This document shows positions 51,501-57,714 of a stretch of 64,000 bases of DNA, piece after piece; the first letter of the stretch is position 1; each line of letters begins with the position of its first letter. Location of the stretch: contig KN805380.1 in the NCBI GenBank assembly GCA_000818945.1, positions 661,332-725,331 on the forward strand, written 5' to 3'. Source of the DNA: Schizochytrium sp. CCTCC M209059. Taxonomy: Eukaryota; Sar; Bigyra; Thraustochytrida; Thraustochytriidae. Below the pieces are notes generated by a model, which worked only from the letters and a program-made list of their open reading frames with translations, was not told the origin of the DNA and did no database searches. Both the position numbers and the translations under genes were made by a program.

Positions 51501-53425
51501 TCGCCGGAATGGAGGTTTCTCACGTTATGCAAGAGTCTCGCGCTTCAGACTCATGGCGCGAACTGAGTGTGCAGCACACCACGGCTGGCCGTGCGCAATG
51601 GATTCAAATGGACTCATTTGTTCCGGAAAGTGAAATTCCCGTGGTGATGCACTTTGTTGAGTCCGAAGATGACGGGGAAACCGAAGTAGCTCTGTGCAAG
51701 TTTGGCTACAATGACCCTCGGAGCGCCGCGAAATCGTTCCGCGAAGCATGGGCCGTGCGGGACCGCGTCTTGGCTGGTGCGTCTTGGACGGAGGTAACTT
51801 GTGCAGGGCACAAGTTGCCGAAGCAATTTGGAAAGGTGCACTTGCGTCTAGCTCCCCTGACTGTTGCAGTGGAGGACGCACTGTTGAAGCGTCTGGCTTT
51901 GTCGCTAATGCCCATTGCTGCGACGCTTATTGCGCAGCAAAAGTTGTTGGCCTTGCGAAAGGGCAAACATACCAAGGCTAAAGCCAAGTCGGTCTGCCCT
52001 GCGCAGCTCGTCGATGTGGATGACCGCATGTTCATCGAGAATCTTGTGATTGGTGAATTAAGTGTGATTGCCACCGTGCGCACGACCACGCTGCCCATGT
52101 TTGTGGGGATTGATCGTACCCCGCTACGTTTTTCAGAGGTGTCTCTGGTCCGCGTATTTGAAGGGGCCAAGGCTCTGCGAAACGAGCTGGCTGCAAACTA
52201 CATCGCGGACGCCTTGCTGGGATCTCCGGCCCTTTTAGGGTCGCTCGAGATTTTGGGAAATCCTGTGGGCTTTGCGAGATCTGTTGGCGCTGGTGTTTAC
52301 GACCTTGTCTTTCAGCCCTTGAAGGCAATTCGACACGGGTATGGGCCCGGTGGGATCTTGCGCGGTGTGGCGCGAGGCTGGAGCTCGCTTTTGATTCATC
52401 TGAGCGAGGGCGCGCTGATGAGTGTGTCAGGCTTTAGTAACAGCATTGCTCGCAACTTGGATCGCCTCTCGCTTGACGCAGCGTATGCAACGAGGCGCGA
52501 GCAGATGCGGCGCCGGCGAACCCACTCGTCTGGCGGGGCGCGGGCGCTCTCCATGCGTCTTGCTGTGGTCCTGCGGGAAGCGCTCAACGAACAAGAGGAA
52601 AGTACCGGATACTGGGCTGGTGGGAGGGACGCCGACGAGCAAGCAAGTTTCCGAGAGAGTCATGGCAATGGGCAAGGCAGTAGCAGCCAAGAACAGGTCA
52701 CCTTGCGGCACTTACGAGATTTTTCGGTTGGCCTTGGCGGTCCACGTGAATCGATGCGTTATGGTACGGCGAGAGGTCTTGCTCGCGGCGTAGTCGGTCT
52801 CGGCCAGGGCATGTTTGGTGCTGCTACGGGTATTGTGGTACAGCCCTTTGAAGTGGCCTCTCAGCAGGGGTGGGGAGTCGGCAGCGTCCTGCAAGGTGTT
52901 GGCCGCGGTCTCCTGGGCGCTGTGACTAAACCAATTGGAGGCGCTGCAGACCTGGTAGCACAAACCTCGGGCGGTATCATGCAGGATGTTGGCATTGGCG
53001 CGGCAGCAGGTCCTCCGATCATGCGTGAGCGGAGCATGCTCACGTCAGCGCCTCACCACGCGTTGCGCTTTGATTGGAAGCTCTTACCTCAGCATGAGCG
53101 ATATGTGCACCACGAGCGCGCGCAGCAGCAGTACGGATCTGCTCCGCACGTGCAGCGACGTCTTGTGCTCGTGGTCGTCACCACCGAGGCATTTCGTTTG
53201 TTTAGCGTCCTTGATGGTACGGATACTTTGCCGATTCTGGATCTTGCGTGGCCCCAGGTGGCTGCGCTCGATTCCTCGTTTCGAGATCCTTTGGTCCTGT
53301 CTGTGCGTGTTGAACCGGGGGCCGGGCGGGATCTTGTTTTAGTTTTTGCCTCGAAGCAGGATCGTAGATTGTTGGTCAAGGAAGCGGTAACTCTCCAGCG
53401 TCATGCGCGCGCGATATCCCGCTAA
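39545..53425 (+). CDS. VPS13B: VPS13-family bridge-like lipid transfer protein (VPS13B/COH1 type)
   Basis: A 4626-aa single uninterrupted frame. Residues 2-115 are the chorein N-terminus: 'YLLGPLKRYLTQTLS', 'GGDIILRDLELRLDVLQESL' and 'IKELRIQIHWTKLMSQPI'. The last is closest to VPS13B, where the same place reads WTKL before a short acidic stretch. The middle is a long series of beta-rich repeats that would form a hydrophobic groove for lipid flow between membranes. Around residues 2770-3750 is the VPS13 adaptor-binding/SHR-BD region ('YRIVNSTGRTVWFGQYGT', 'SPFSEALDFVEIAESE'). Residues 4215-4480 hold the two ATG2_C-type amphipathic blocks with 'GFARSVGAGVYDLVFQPLKA' and 'GLARGVVGLGQGMFGAATG', followed by a PH-like end. 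It is some 600 residues longer than the human protein as I remember it, owing to acidic and Ser-rich inserts near residues 120-210 and 500-620. Confidence 0.93.
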   Translation: MLSDYLLGPLKRYLTQTLSTSLSKYISNINVDTLGVGGDIILRDLELRLDVLQESLKIPLAFEFSRGFIKELRIQIHWTKLMSQPIHVKVSTIEIILTARSELQFRRLQLAYQRHTSKSGADSSQDAKAAHAAAKTTAKSGKLANGTQSPGRKSGTNGAGPQSPARASSATAAGGGGATAANTMAGAGTDSSESGGWLHDAIRKIIANATVEINDLVLKYEHANVVLSTSFRSLRVSSADPSQGWKVAFQEPKGVNRSIFKAIDVRDLTINLDRTHGESSRRISLGGLVTPRSLRHRSTSGSSAEETLLGGGSPRRRARVTATELPILRRASISVRARVSTDPFASRYGAAGVNDGDDNEAFASRRQGHPEENGIRASSSASSLQPSSHTHGRSRSLEGSRFQLPRSSSEASSVAKLGASNAKSAAGTKDVDLPDTSVDPFKGAPCLLPILCEEDTSRWRARSSQDAEHPELDWTVISISDMHIRKLDLSVSNEQFIMLEELMVLPEDEDSVDDPDASAADPSGEKDDADTTSPASPSATSSSSSDSSDSPSSSGASSSPPSSLVSVDETQKQDVVREDIERDLEASAEQAVEEEGAVGVAVERTAAESQESGWGSWAWGVLVGDVEQELDDVEVEMLYDAAETAKRREAARMQAARLARERKRLLVVAGTRVDSISFTFLVHKETRDDNTKHTVQGNANLNQTSTTSALLGDDSALTIDEEGGDREDGGEFVSVPVANVGMVKVRLDRTQQGSALPQRRQKVAGTRLDELLRFAVQGITLEVRKVDDLIEDHTKAFVDIYADVDLVRICRLEAATSVSHDVALWGESTEFTSNTNSAILDAMPHPWFCWSFFNSANGMATYPEHCEKECCVGSSLYRRSDKALRFHCHAPTGQLNPPTSSGNPTVDVDTPALSPATAPIYVDAAVGPVSCRLDLLSVVGIYEFFGLSAASPDELGTRSGLPELRKGTAGAALKELAAEYSSSTRPQQLQRVSRPVEVLASFPKIVGELSTVPPGATREEAHSCLGVLVRDTVLRFGADLHRAERGIFAVSKGAPTPPVSLFPPHVFDQLTHRATEVSRTDRKTTAAQASLGHVTVFLAERPSRLEHKPQKIHQHIHKKQGFDGVSGPESKGGSSYNAVLAQFVQARALLTLVAPVDRNETGRKARVRMDLARFLAQANLMHVCQAVEVVGAVLRPISSAAAAPVDPLFLQKEAPLLPGVALNLDTLRADVSVDGLAKGLASAAFSLGGASLQCQGTTVLSIRTPKGKAAVALSGHVFGEGHPVTASLQRIKAASRFLSKSVVARFHAEQRTVEARLGFGATLGVTHLDAIGGHGLLVWIWQARSRIADILKVYVGQDRNRAAEEANVPKFPFPDDRAAPVDSGEIAVYNDIRVRPRRSSSLLPWVQGTRVFVHIDAREGEAYITSKVMMKVPAISLVQNGREHNDFRWKAGPLALCVRGHRGGLRRVLRDAHFHGSCSCALGEAVELRLSIICDQLQMDLDPERLLVLSAVLDSPLFKRGAHLLQKTTEADSPFSNTRDNGTQGVSSALTRTSIAVAAKHPDEMDWPLIVLNIQGDLAGVHLNLFPHARMGGGQAHVGTPYQVAENVEFVMEHLHFSLRQDTSSLAVRVTVRDLCAFERLRSSSRPPSDESTSADDATGLCSMPATAIGAIVAFLPAHDIVSLATAFGVPLSSTQTSRATQTMTDMLSLQPQNEDDTFFEALDLSVPIACSPSIDEVPTNKPTLLSCAVIKPTNGRLLVEGGLLPLDFVLRPGLIAAFLLLASHVRVVAKEKRNRVPPKQAKTAHGVEESRGKPKWPQVQLQLGRLRAFIPLGTSFSPASHPSHALVIECATVRASQTQDGVGASCTLGPLSASTCTVEINAPSQDDVNEENSLRAGALDSFYRFAYHRDVAVKGSPVMLPFSVRMMIGPSGHLEFACDEVKIQVSVNQIRQVQTLLGEVATLTNKAHLAFLLNDSLSVREAIFLNVLLQEEFDRAVLPSAKEKPTEEATASEDQVMTRDPLVSISAIVPGVEVQLLDDETAEVARVWVSEMRLSSSKDTMFEIMDWGLDAGGRQSVVAPPKGSSPSLSASMPQGVSSCVVELPRGLLISADAGLVQAVTRHFPLEPFAAQSDETIKASIKFHTFVKARKLLATAQTDDIPREEVDAGAHVRMTLKFVLASFDARLHLTESSSSPGIRLTADQVFFQQALRQTRGEFEVVVIRTSLTARTTSERTMVMIEPTDLRFVGSKVLSHSARMSLGIETVAAETFISLESLATLMAVAEAYTPKTKGPAAAATAYVRTRYPSASSTASIALSIASSMQDNLYFSKLPTPRTNDFASLKRIYEMDNNIEYVHPAPGQIVLGALGMPGSLAGPEQMWSAANPVEATQGLQAGGQWKRSFAPLSTSSMSDWVTLRWQYFEPRKLERIRLLNAPPIPRGVADAAIHPTGVEASVVECQLAYWDAIQGCYVVVAHFNVPLEEEALASPWRRPGVEDFVDAFSNLVDMSMVDDATRNDPAEDSDREGGFLGARKKLHASTFPLQVRRSAAAKSWILRWHAAETVDRESLPVDDRLAVCSALVRSLCVESACSDAFWYPMEVHISARRLGLAVLRQADLNSRKEEMLFVLRARNFGVHLQQRPKERERVRVSADLDVHVQDFGHLALLHFARVHNLAVVHEKSASSRGESVWIDCRHWRWNISKQTLPAVHFAVQSFAHDMEKLLFRRDEIAKEANVQMGSGPPTSGRTTPADSQEQTHGDAGGEDKDNNKNDDDDASLQYRIVNSTGRTVWFGQYGTAEVIRVDAEKTRSYSWRVTSTHLMPHAKDHTLVRYGRKESEFASLDASLRAQIERAAEFIPLMRFALSSDRSDDEPGTWTRPTSIDNIGVHLRSLVFGGVNKNAKSVFFGNEPQSRLWVSAQRGENGLQTIVRLLPSHFVVSRVPEPLQIRFASSTREVPACDAKVLRETFARAKGHDDGDDDGMDSPIHGVQVERLQRMSSSSSVASVGPGHSDSSSGPGGQKSHGTRVSKGRNSTEPLKWGGDHSPVGYIDEKEFDFSFAGAGTLPLMCPDVNLLASMDDATQEKADREMSIQIGRQIDWSAPISLLKVDGRSAPQLVEVPGPLGVSSMWLWVHVRRAHIRSPQGGRLRSWVMVEIWPTAYLCNDAPWPLLCKMRPQTRLELLQYAMVKHEKDFSKGYWPLVKSEHQHSNTENSTLGQATPSDEGRGEIRVQTVEPNTIAALFLHPTRSQALILSSAAGEGSRGEASDSLSGSPALRIHEPLFANCITAFGASMYATGTRLRMVLAHHEAHLRGGRITMQASAVSGFASLFIRASAPMCLRNESRNKLHFRCGDEVVSVDQGASVPVAWWPKSSLGSIEGDDFQMMELCLGRECIGQDEETIAWSSPLPLGDDDQHIVAIPVLESVKDAEHAAWVSQYWCDMSREEDGRLIVTTRDRILVHNRMKGPPVRLRVESPFSEALDFVEIAESEAWSPMSYFCDVSAGTLPGLANKEKEKDGVHTESVSRSDGSDTARPASERRSSGFSTWILNRSQRSASASSVSSLLGLGSGVGASQSGSNANSEAGDSPEQKLLSTVLRLNTTAAPGVWTEPIPVSSLDIAQGWKQLVQLHVGPTHVETITCICNEVDGVVHVVLQRETQPECIVMNKSADFLSVGLGNASQKHKWTSGQARGSCWGLYLAPKHSATVNWLALSQRVRRPLFEVMRPNVDDSTSEYAGREMGPAAETILSSAAASPQARGRMSPIVMDGPAAQEESLGGDDDPAKLAMQLHVSLARQRLVRDEYLCVIEEDDPAWLRKPSEVFEGQQRKDRLLLFQRHKFTNTGLGSWDGVVREIDTGTALEMDDKTQTGKAVPPGKVETRFLQRETGTRILPLERYRVVMSRPHAWWEISVHDVKSAPALDLEAGAKDAGSLGEIETTDGTDVQSSSFDDAGSSSYVKTKSLQVLATVSDLEVCLFDQSLETVHLRVAGMEVSHVMQESRASDSWRELSVQHTTAGRAQWIQMDSFVPESEIPVVMHFVESEDDGETEVALCKFGYNDPRSAAKSFREAWAVRDRVLAGASWTEVTCAGHKLPKQFGKVHLRLAPLTVAVEDALLKRLALSLMPIAATLIAQQKLLALRKGKHTKAKAKSVCPAQLVDVDDRMFIENLVIGELSVIATVRTTTLPMFVGIDRTPLRFSEVSLVRVFEGAKALRNELAANYIADALLGSPALLGSLEILGNPVGFARSVGAGVYDLVFQPLKAIRHGYGPGGILRGVARGWSSLLIHLSEGALMSVSGFSNSIARNLDRLSLDAAYATRREQMRRRRTHSSGGARALSMRLAVVLREALNEQEESTGYWAGGRDADEQASFRESHGNGQGSSSQEQVTLRHLRDFSVGLGGPRESMRYGTARGLARGVVGLGQGMFGAATGIVVQPFEVASQQGWGVGSVLQGVGRGLLGAVTKPIGGAADLVAQTSGGIMQDVGIGAAAGPPIMRERSMLTSAPHHALRFDWKLLPQHERYVHHERAQQQYGSAPHVQRRLVLVVVTTEAFRLFSVLDGTDTLPILDLAWPQVAALDSSFRDPLVLSVRVEPGAGRDLVLVFASKQDRRLLVKEAVTLQRHARAISR

Positions 53426-53506
53426 CGTTGATTGCGTGAGGGCCTGCAAACATAACTCATCATAAGCCTGCGTTTCGAGGCGTTTTTCTTTGCTTTTCTT
53501 TTGGGG

Positions 53507-53549
<43 letters not shown>

Positions 53550-53816
53550 CGCGTGTGGTTCGTAGTCGTTTGTTGTATACTCTGAAGTCCGCGGACTGGA
53601 ATTGGAAAGCAGGCACAGCAGCTGTGAAGAATTGGAGAATTGGGTGATTTACAAGTTGCGATCTTTCTCATCGAGACTACCGAGTGTCTCGACCTTGAAC
53701 CGATAAGCCCTATACCTCACAAACCTGCATTTTTTTAAAAAGCGTTATTATTCCAGGAAAGGAAGTTTGGTGATGGGGTGGGTGGCCAGGGAAGAAAGGT
53801 TGGACGCAAGCTTTTT
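53426..53816. other. Convergent 3' gap between VPS13B and DHCR24, with a GT/GC dinucleotide tract
   Basis: No gene. It contains the alternating GT/GC tract listed separately and the 3' ends of two convergent transcripts. If the last DHCR24 intron is not spliced, the DHCR24 frame would run on to 53710. Confidence 0.5.
53511..53557 (+). repeat. (GT)15(GC)6 alternating purine-pyrimidine tract
   Basis: Thirty bases of GT followed by twelve of GC and GTGTG. Such tracts are the classic Z-DNA-forming sequence. It lies 85 bases beyond the VPS13B stop. Confidence 0.95.
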
Positions 53817-55577
53817 TTAGGGAAACACGATTGCCTGCAGGTTTGATGACGACGTGTTGAGTGTCCTGCGTGCCCGTCCTCTTTTGTGTGAATATTCTCT
53901 TGGGAGAAATCTGGACGAGACGATGGAGTGACGCACGATAATTTTTTGGTTCTGGTGTTTTTTTTTTGGCCCTGTTTACCTTCTCGTAGACCTGAGGAAA
54001 GAAGTCGTTGGGGTCAACCTTTTGCTTCATCTTGTCGTAGTGTGCATGGTTGAACATCTCCCTGAACTCATCGCGGCTCAGGTAGCTGGTGGCGTAGAGC
54101 ATCTGGCTACCATTGGCTTCGGTGACATACTTTTCGACAGCGCGAGAGGACTTGATAACATCAAAAGGCTTCTTTTCGAGGCAGGGGCGCGGGACACCGT
54201 AGGCGCCTAGATCGACATACATCTCGTAGCCGTCCTTGTTGGGCTTGTTGGGCTTGCGAAGAAAGTGGCGGTGTTCCGGGGTGGCGTCGCTGTAGTCGTG
54301 TTGGGCTTGCGAAGAAAGTGGCGGTGTTCCGTGGTGGCGTCGCTGTAGTCGTACTGGCGGTAGGGGCAAATCCAGAGGGGGTAAATTTGGTAGTGCTTGT
54401 CAAAGACATCGAGCGCCTCGGAGGTCTTTGAGATGGGCACGAGCATGTCCTGGACGATATGCTGCTCCTCGTAGGTCTTGCGAATGGCCTCCGTCTGCGT
54501 GAGTTTAAGCAGGGCGACTGAAGGTGTGAACCATCCGAGGAGGGCGCGGTAGAGCGGATGGTTGCCAAAGGGGATGATCTGCTCGAGCTCCCAAAAGATG
54601 GCCGAGGTCCAGCGGTGAAAGAACTGGCGAATGGGGATGTACTCGACGTGGGGCTTTTCGGGCGAAGAGATCTCGAGCATCTTCTCGACGTGCTTGAAGT
54701 ACCAGGGTTTGTACCAGCGGCCGATCTTGTTGATCTTGTCCTTTTCGACGGCATCTTCGTCGACCATATCGGAAGTCATGACTACCATTGTTTCGGTGGA
54801 GTAGGCGATGCACTCGACAAAGTCGGGCGGGATGTCCATGCAGGAGGCCTTGGTGAAGAGCTCGAGGCCCTGCTTTTTGTTGTGGCAGCCGCGGTACTCG
54901 ATGCGGATAAAGGGCTTGCAGGGGATGACCTTGATCTTGCAGGAAACGAGGAAGCCGAGCGTGCCGTACGACCAGGGGAGCGCGTCAAAGAGTTCGCGGT
55001 TCTGGGTCTTGCTGCAAGTGACGACCTCGCCGGAGGCGAGGATGACCTCGGCCTCGATGACAAACTCGTCAAAGAGGCCAAACTTGTGCGAGCTGGCCTC
55101 GATGCCGGTGCCCATGAAGAGACCACCGACGGTGAGGTCGTCCATTTCGGGGAGCACCGGGATGGTGTAGCCGCGGGGGATGAGGTAGTGGCTGAGCTGG
55201 CCCATGTTGACCATGGGCTCGACGTGGACATAGCTTTCGGTTTCGTTAAGCTCGAGGATGTCGTACATGTTAATGGAGATGTTGGTGGCCACCTTTTTGT
55301 ACGGCCGCAGACTAAGCGAGATGGAGAGCCATCCCCCGCGCGCGGTGCACAGCTTGGTGCCGGGCGGGGCATTGGCCGTGGCGTCACGGACCTGAGCGGA
55401 GGCTTCTTGCACGCGCTGTTTGTGCAGCTCTGGCGCGGAGTACAGCGCCATGATGAGCCACGAGCGCAGCGCGAACATGATGTCCCAGACCACGCTCACG
55501 GGCATCAGGAAGACTGTCACGAAGATGCCCCGCTGCTCCGTCATGAAGTTCACCGCCATGTCATAGAAGAAGCCCAT
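53817..55577 (-). CDS. DHCR24: Delta(24)-sterol reductase DHCR24, frame broken by a 53-bp tandem duplication
   Basis: FAD-dependent ER enzyme reducing the C24 double bond of sterol side chains. After an N-terminal membrane helix (residues 16-36) come the FAD-domain motifs 'CTARGGWLSISL', 'VEPMVNMGQLSHYL', 'PVLPEMDDLTVGGLFMGTGI', 'SSHKFGLFDEF' and 'PWSYGTLGFLVSCKIKVIP', then 'YKPWYFKHVEKML' and 'FWELEQIIPFGNHPLYR', all in DHCR24 order. At 54248-54353 a 53-bp segment is present twice. 53 is not a multiple of three, so the frame from the ATG at 55577 runs off into a wrong tail ending at 54207, while the true C-terminus ('YEMYVDLGAYGVPRP' to 'FFPQVYEK') continues in another frame. A last intron (53835-53979, donor GTAAAC, acceptor CTGCAG) would give a 5-residue end after 'VYEK', as in human DHCR24. 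With one repeat copy and that intron the protein would be 520 aa, very near the human 516. Confidence 0.9.
53835..53979 (-). other. Possible terminal intron of DHCR24 (145 bp)
   Basis: Donor AAG/GTAAAC after 'QVYEK' and acceptor CTGCAG/GCAATC, leading to A-I-V-F-P-stop. Support comes from matching the length of the DHCR24 C-terminus and from the low-quality Lys-rich translation of the unspliced sequence. The donor is not a perfect consensus. Confidence 0.5.
54248..54353. repeat. 53-bp direct tandem duplication inside DHCR24
   Basis: Copies at 54248-54300 and 54301-54353 differ at one internal base (GGGGTGG versus GTGGTGG) and at the last base. The two reading frames of DHCR24 meet exactly across it, and deleting one copy makes them the same frame (1208 minus 53 is divisible by three). 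Confidence 0.97.
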
Positions 55578-55650
55578 CTTGCTCGCTTGCTCGCTGGCCT
55601 GCCTGCCTGCCTGCTTGCCTGCTTGCTTGCTTGCTTACTTGCTTGCTTGG
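55578..55650 (-). repeat. AAGC/GAGC/AGGC tetranucleotide array before the DHCR24 ATG
   Basis: In sense orientation, about 18 four-base units of AAGC, AGGC and GAGC run right up to the start codon. This is the longest of the leader arrays. Confidence 0.9.
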
Positions 55651-56034
55651 TCCTCCTGCTGGCTCCACTTCCTCGGCCTCGCTGCTCGCACGAGCCTTCC
55701 CGTCTCCTCGCCGCGGCTCGCTCTCGCCCTGCCTGGCCTCGCGGCGCGCTTGTGCCCGCCCGCGACTCGGCGTCGGCGTCGATCTCCGTTCTGCTCTGCC
55801 CTGCCCGCCGCGCCCTGCTCTGCCCCGCTCTGCCCCGCTCTGCTGCGTCGCCGCCGCGTCCGTGCGTGGGCCGCCTGCCTGCCTGCCCGCCTGGCATCCT
55901 CCTCCTCCTGCTCCCGCTGCCGCGCCTTCCTCCGCGCGCACGCGTGCTTGGCACGCACGGCGGCCTCCCTGCCCGGAGTGCGCAATCAGATTGCCGGCCA
56001 TGTGCACCGTTCTCTGTGTCACCCTCCCTGGCAC

Positions 56035-56140
56035 AGTCAGACAGACAGACAGACACACACAGACAAACAGACACACACACACAGAGACAAACAGACACAC
56101 ACACAGACAGTCAGACAGACAGAGAGACAGACGAGGATGG
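56035..56140 (+). repeat. ACAG/ACAC microsatellite
   Basis: About 100 bases of mixed CAGA, CACA and CAAA units. Confidence 0.9.
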
Positions 56141-57418
56141 GGTCATTAGAATGGAATGGAAGCGCGGGCACGGCACGGAAAGATTGGAATGGCGAGGAAT
56201 GAAATCGGCCCCCGCCTCGCAGAGCTCGGCTTCCTTGTGCCCTGACAGCCAGACCCCGGCCACCTCGCGAGGAAAAGGGAGGAGCGCCAGGAAAGCCTCG
56301 CGTCGTTCAAGGCGCGCGCGCGCACGAATGCGGACTTGGGATGTATGTATGTATGGAGGAGGAGAGGAGGCCAGCGGGCAGCCACAAGGCCAGGCGCGGT
56401 GGTTACGTCGCCTTCCCGAGCTTGCCAACCTCGCCGCGGCGCCTCGTACCTCGTGGTCCCTCCGCAGCGCCTCCTCGCAGCCGCTGTCACCCACGCACGT
56501 CCGTCGGAGCGCAGCCTTCCGCCCCGTCCCAGCCTGCGTCCGCGTCGCCGCCCAGGCCTCGTCTCGTGTCGTCTTCGAGTCGTCTCGTCTCGTCCGGCTC
56601 GTCCGGCTCGAGCGTCGCCATCATCATGATCGCGCGCGTGCCGCTCTCCTCCTCTCGCTATACTGTTAGTAGTTAGTTGGAGGCCTAACTGTAGTACGTA
56701 TTGAGCTGGGGCCTCCTTTCATTGCTGCGCTGTTTGCTGGACTGTCTGCGTCGGATTGCTCGACTGGCTGCCTGGCTGCCTGGCTGACTGTGTGGACTGG
56801 CCGGCGGTCCCGTGTCGCTGCGCGGAGGAAGTCCCGCGCGCCCGCGGAGGAGAGGACATGGCCTCATGGAGGAGAGGACATGGCCTGATGCCGACGCCGC
56901 CGCCATCATTCGCGCAAGTTCCTGCCTCCAGGAATCGTTTCCTTTTTTTCTTTTTTTCTTTTTTCTTTTTTCCCCCTTTTTTTCTCTTTTCAAAGACCGT
57001 CTTGTCTTGTCGACAGCCCTGAAAATCTGCACTTGCGTTTTGCAGACCGCGGCGAGGACGCCTAGCGCTGGAGAGCGCGAGTCTGGTCTTTTCGAGGCAC
57101 GACACTTCGTAGACGAAAAGTTATCGCGTGCGCGTGCCCTTGCCGCGTGGGGTGGTGGTAAAATAATAATGAGAGGCCTATTGATCGAAACGAGAAAAGA
57201 CTCCTTCCGAGTCTATTTAGTACTACTCCATTCTATAGAAAAGATGAGCTGTTGAAGCGTGGCTTGCAAATCCAACCGAAACAGCGACAATTTCGCTGTC
57301 TTTGATACTTTTCGCTTCCATCTTGATGATTTTTGCGTGCGGGGCACGAGTGTGTCTCGTGCAGTTGAGCGCTCGAGCTTCGCTTGGTAGTACCACGACT
57401 GAATATTCTCAGCAGCTC

Positions 57419-57450
57419 GCTTGCTCTTGCTTGCTTACTTGCTAAGGCAG

Positions 57451-57484
<34 letters not shown>
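57419..57484 (+). repeat. TTGC tetranucleotide array
   Basis: Imperfect, then perfect TTGC units (about nine in a row at 57450-57484), 230 bases upstream of the RNase T2 ATG. Here the AAGC strand is antisense to the nearest downstream gene. Confidence 0.9.
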
Positions 57485-57714
57485 ATTAAACCCGTTGTGG
57501 GTGGGTGGAATGCAGAGGATATGATAGATACGCAACGACGAACGAAGCGCGCGCGAGGAGGGAAGGAGACAGCCAGCTGCAGGCAGCGCGAAGGGTAGGC
57601 AGACAAACGGGCACACTCACGCGGGCACGCACGCACGCACGCACACGCACGCTTGTTTGCGATTCGGTGTAGTACGAAGAAAAAACTAAAGATACACGCC
57701 GAGGACAGAGGAAG

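Larger units (their letters stand above)
55578..57714. promoter_or_regulatory. 2.1-kb divergent gap, DHCR24 / RNase T2
   Basis: Low-complexity DNA with no believable gene, despite a long plus-strand frame that is antisense to DHCR24. Features in order: AAGC-type array in DHCR24 sense directly before its ATG (55578-55650); ACAGACAGAC/ACACAC array (56035-56140); AGGCCTA (56681-56687) with GTAGTACGTA (56691-56700); pyrimidine run (56938-56993); AGGCCTA (57174-57180) with TAGTACTACT (57218-57227); TTGC array (57419-57484); CGCACGCA array (57625-57650). Two separate copies of the recurring motif, at roughly 1100 bases from DHCR24 and 490-540 from RNase T2, would fit one per divergent promoter. Confidence 0.5.

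Noticed and set aside
54558..56669. 703-aa plus-strand frame spanning DHCR24 and its upstream gap
   Set aside because: Its first part is exactly antisense to DHCR24, which has unmistakable similarity; the rest is low-complexity repeat.
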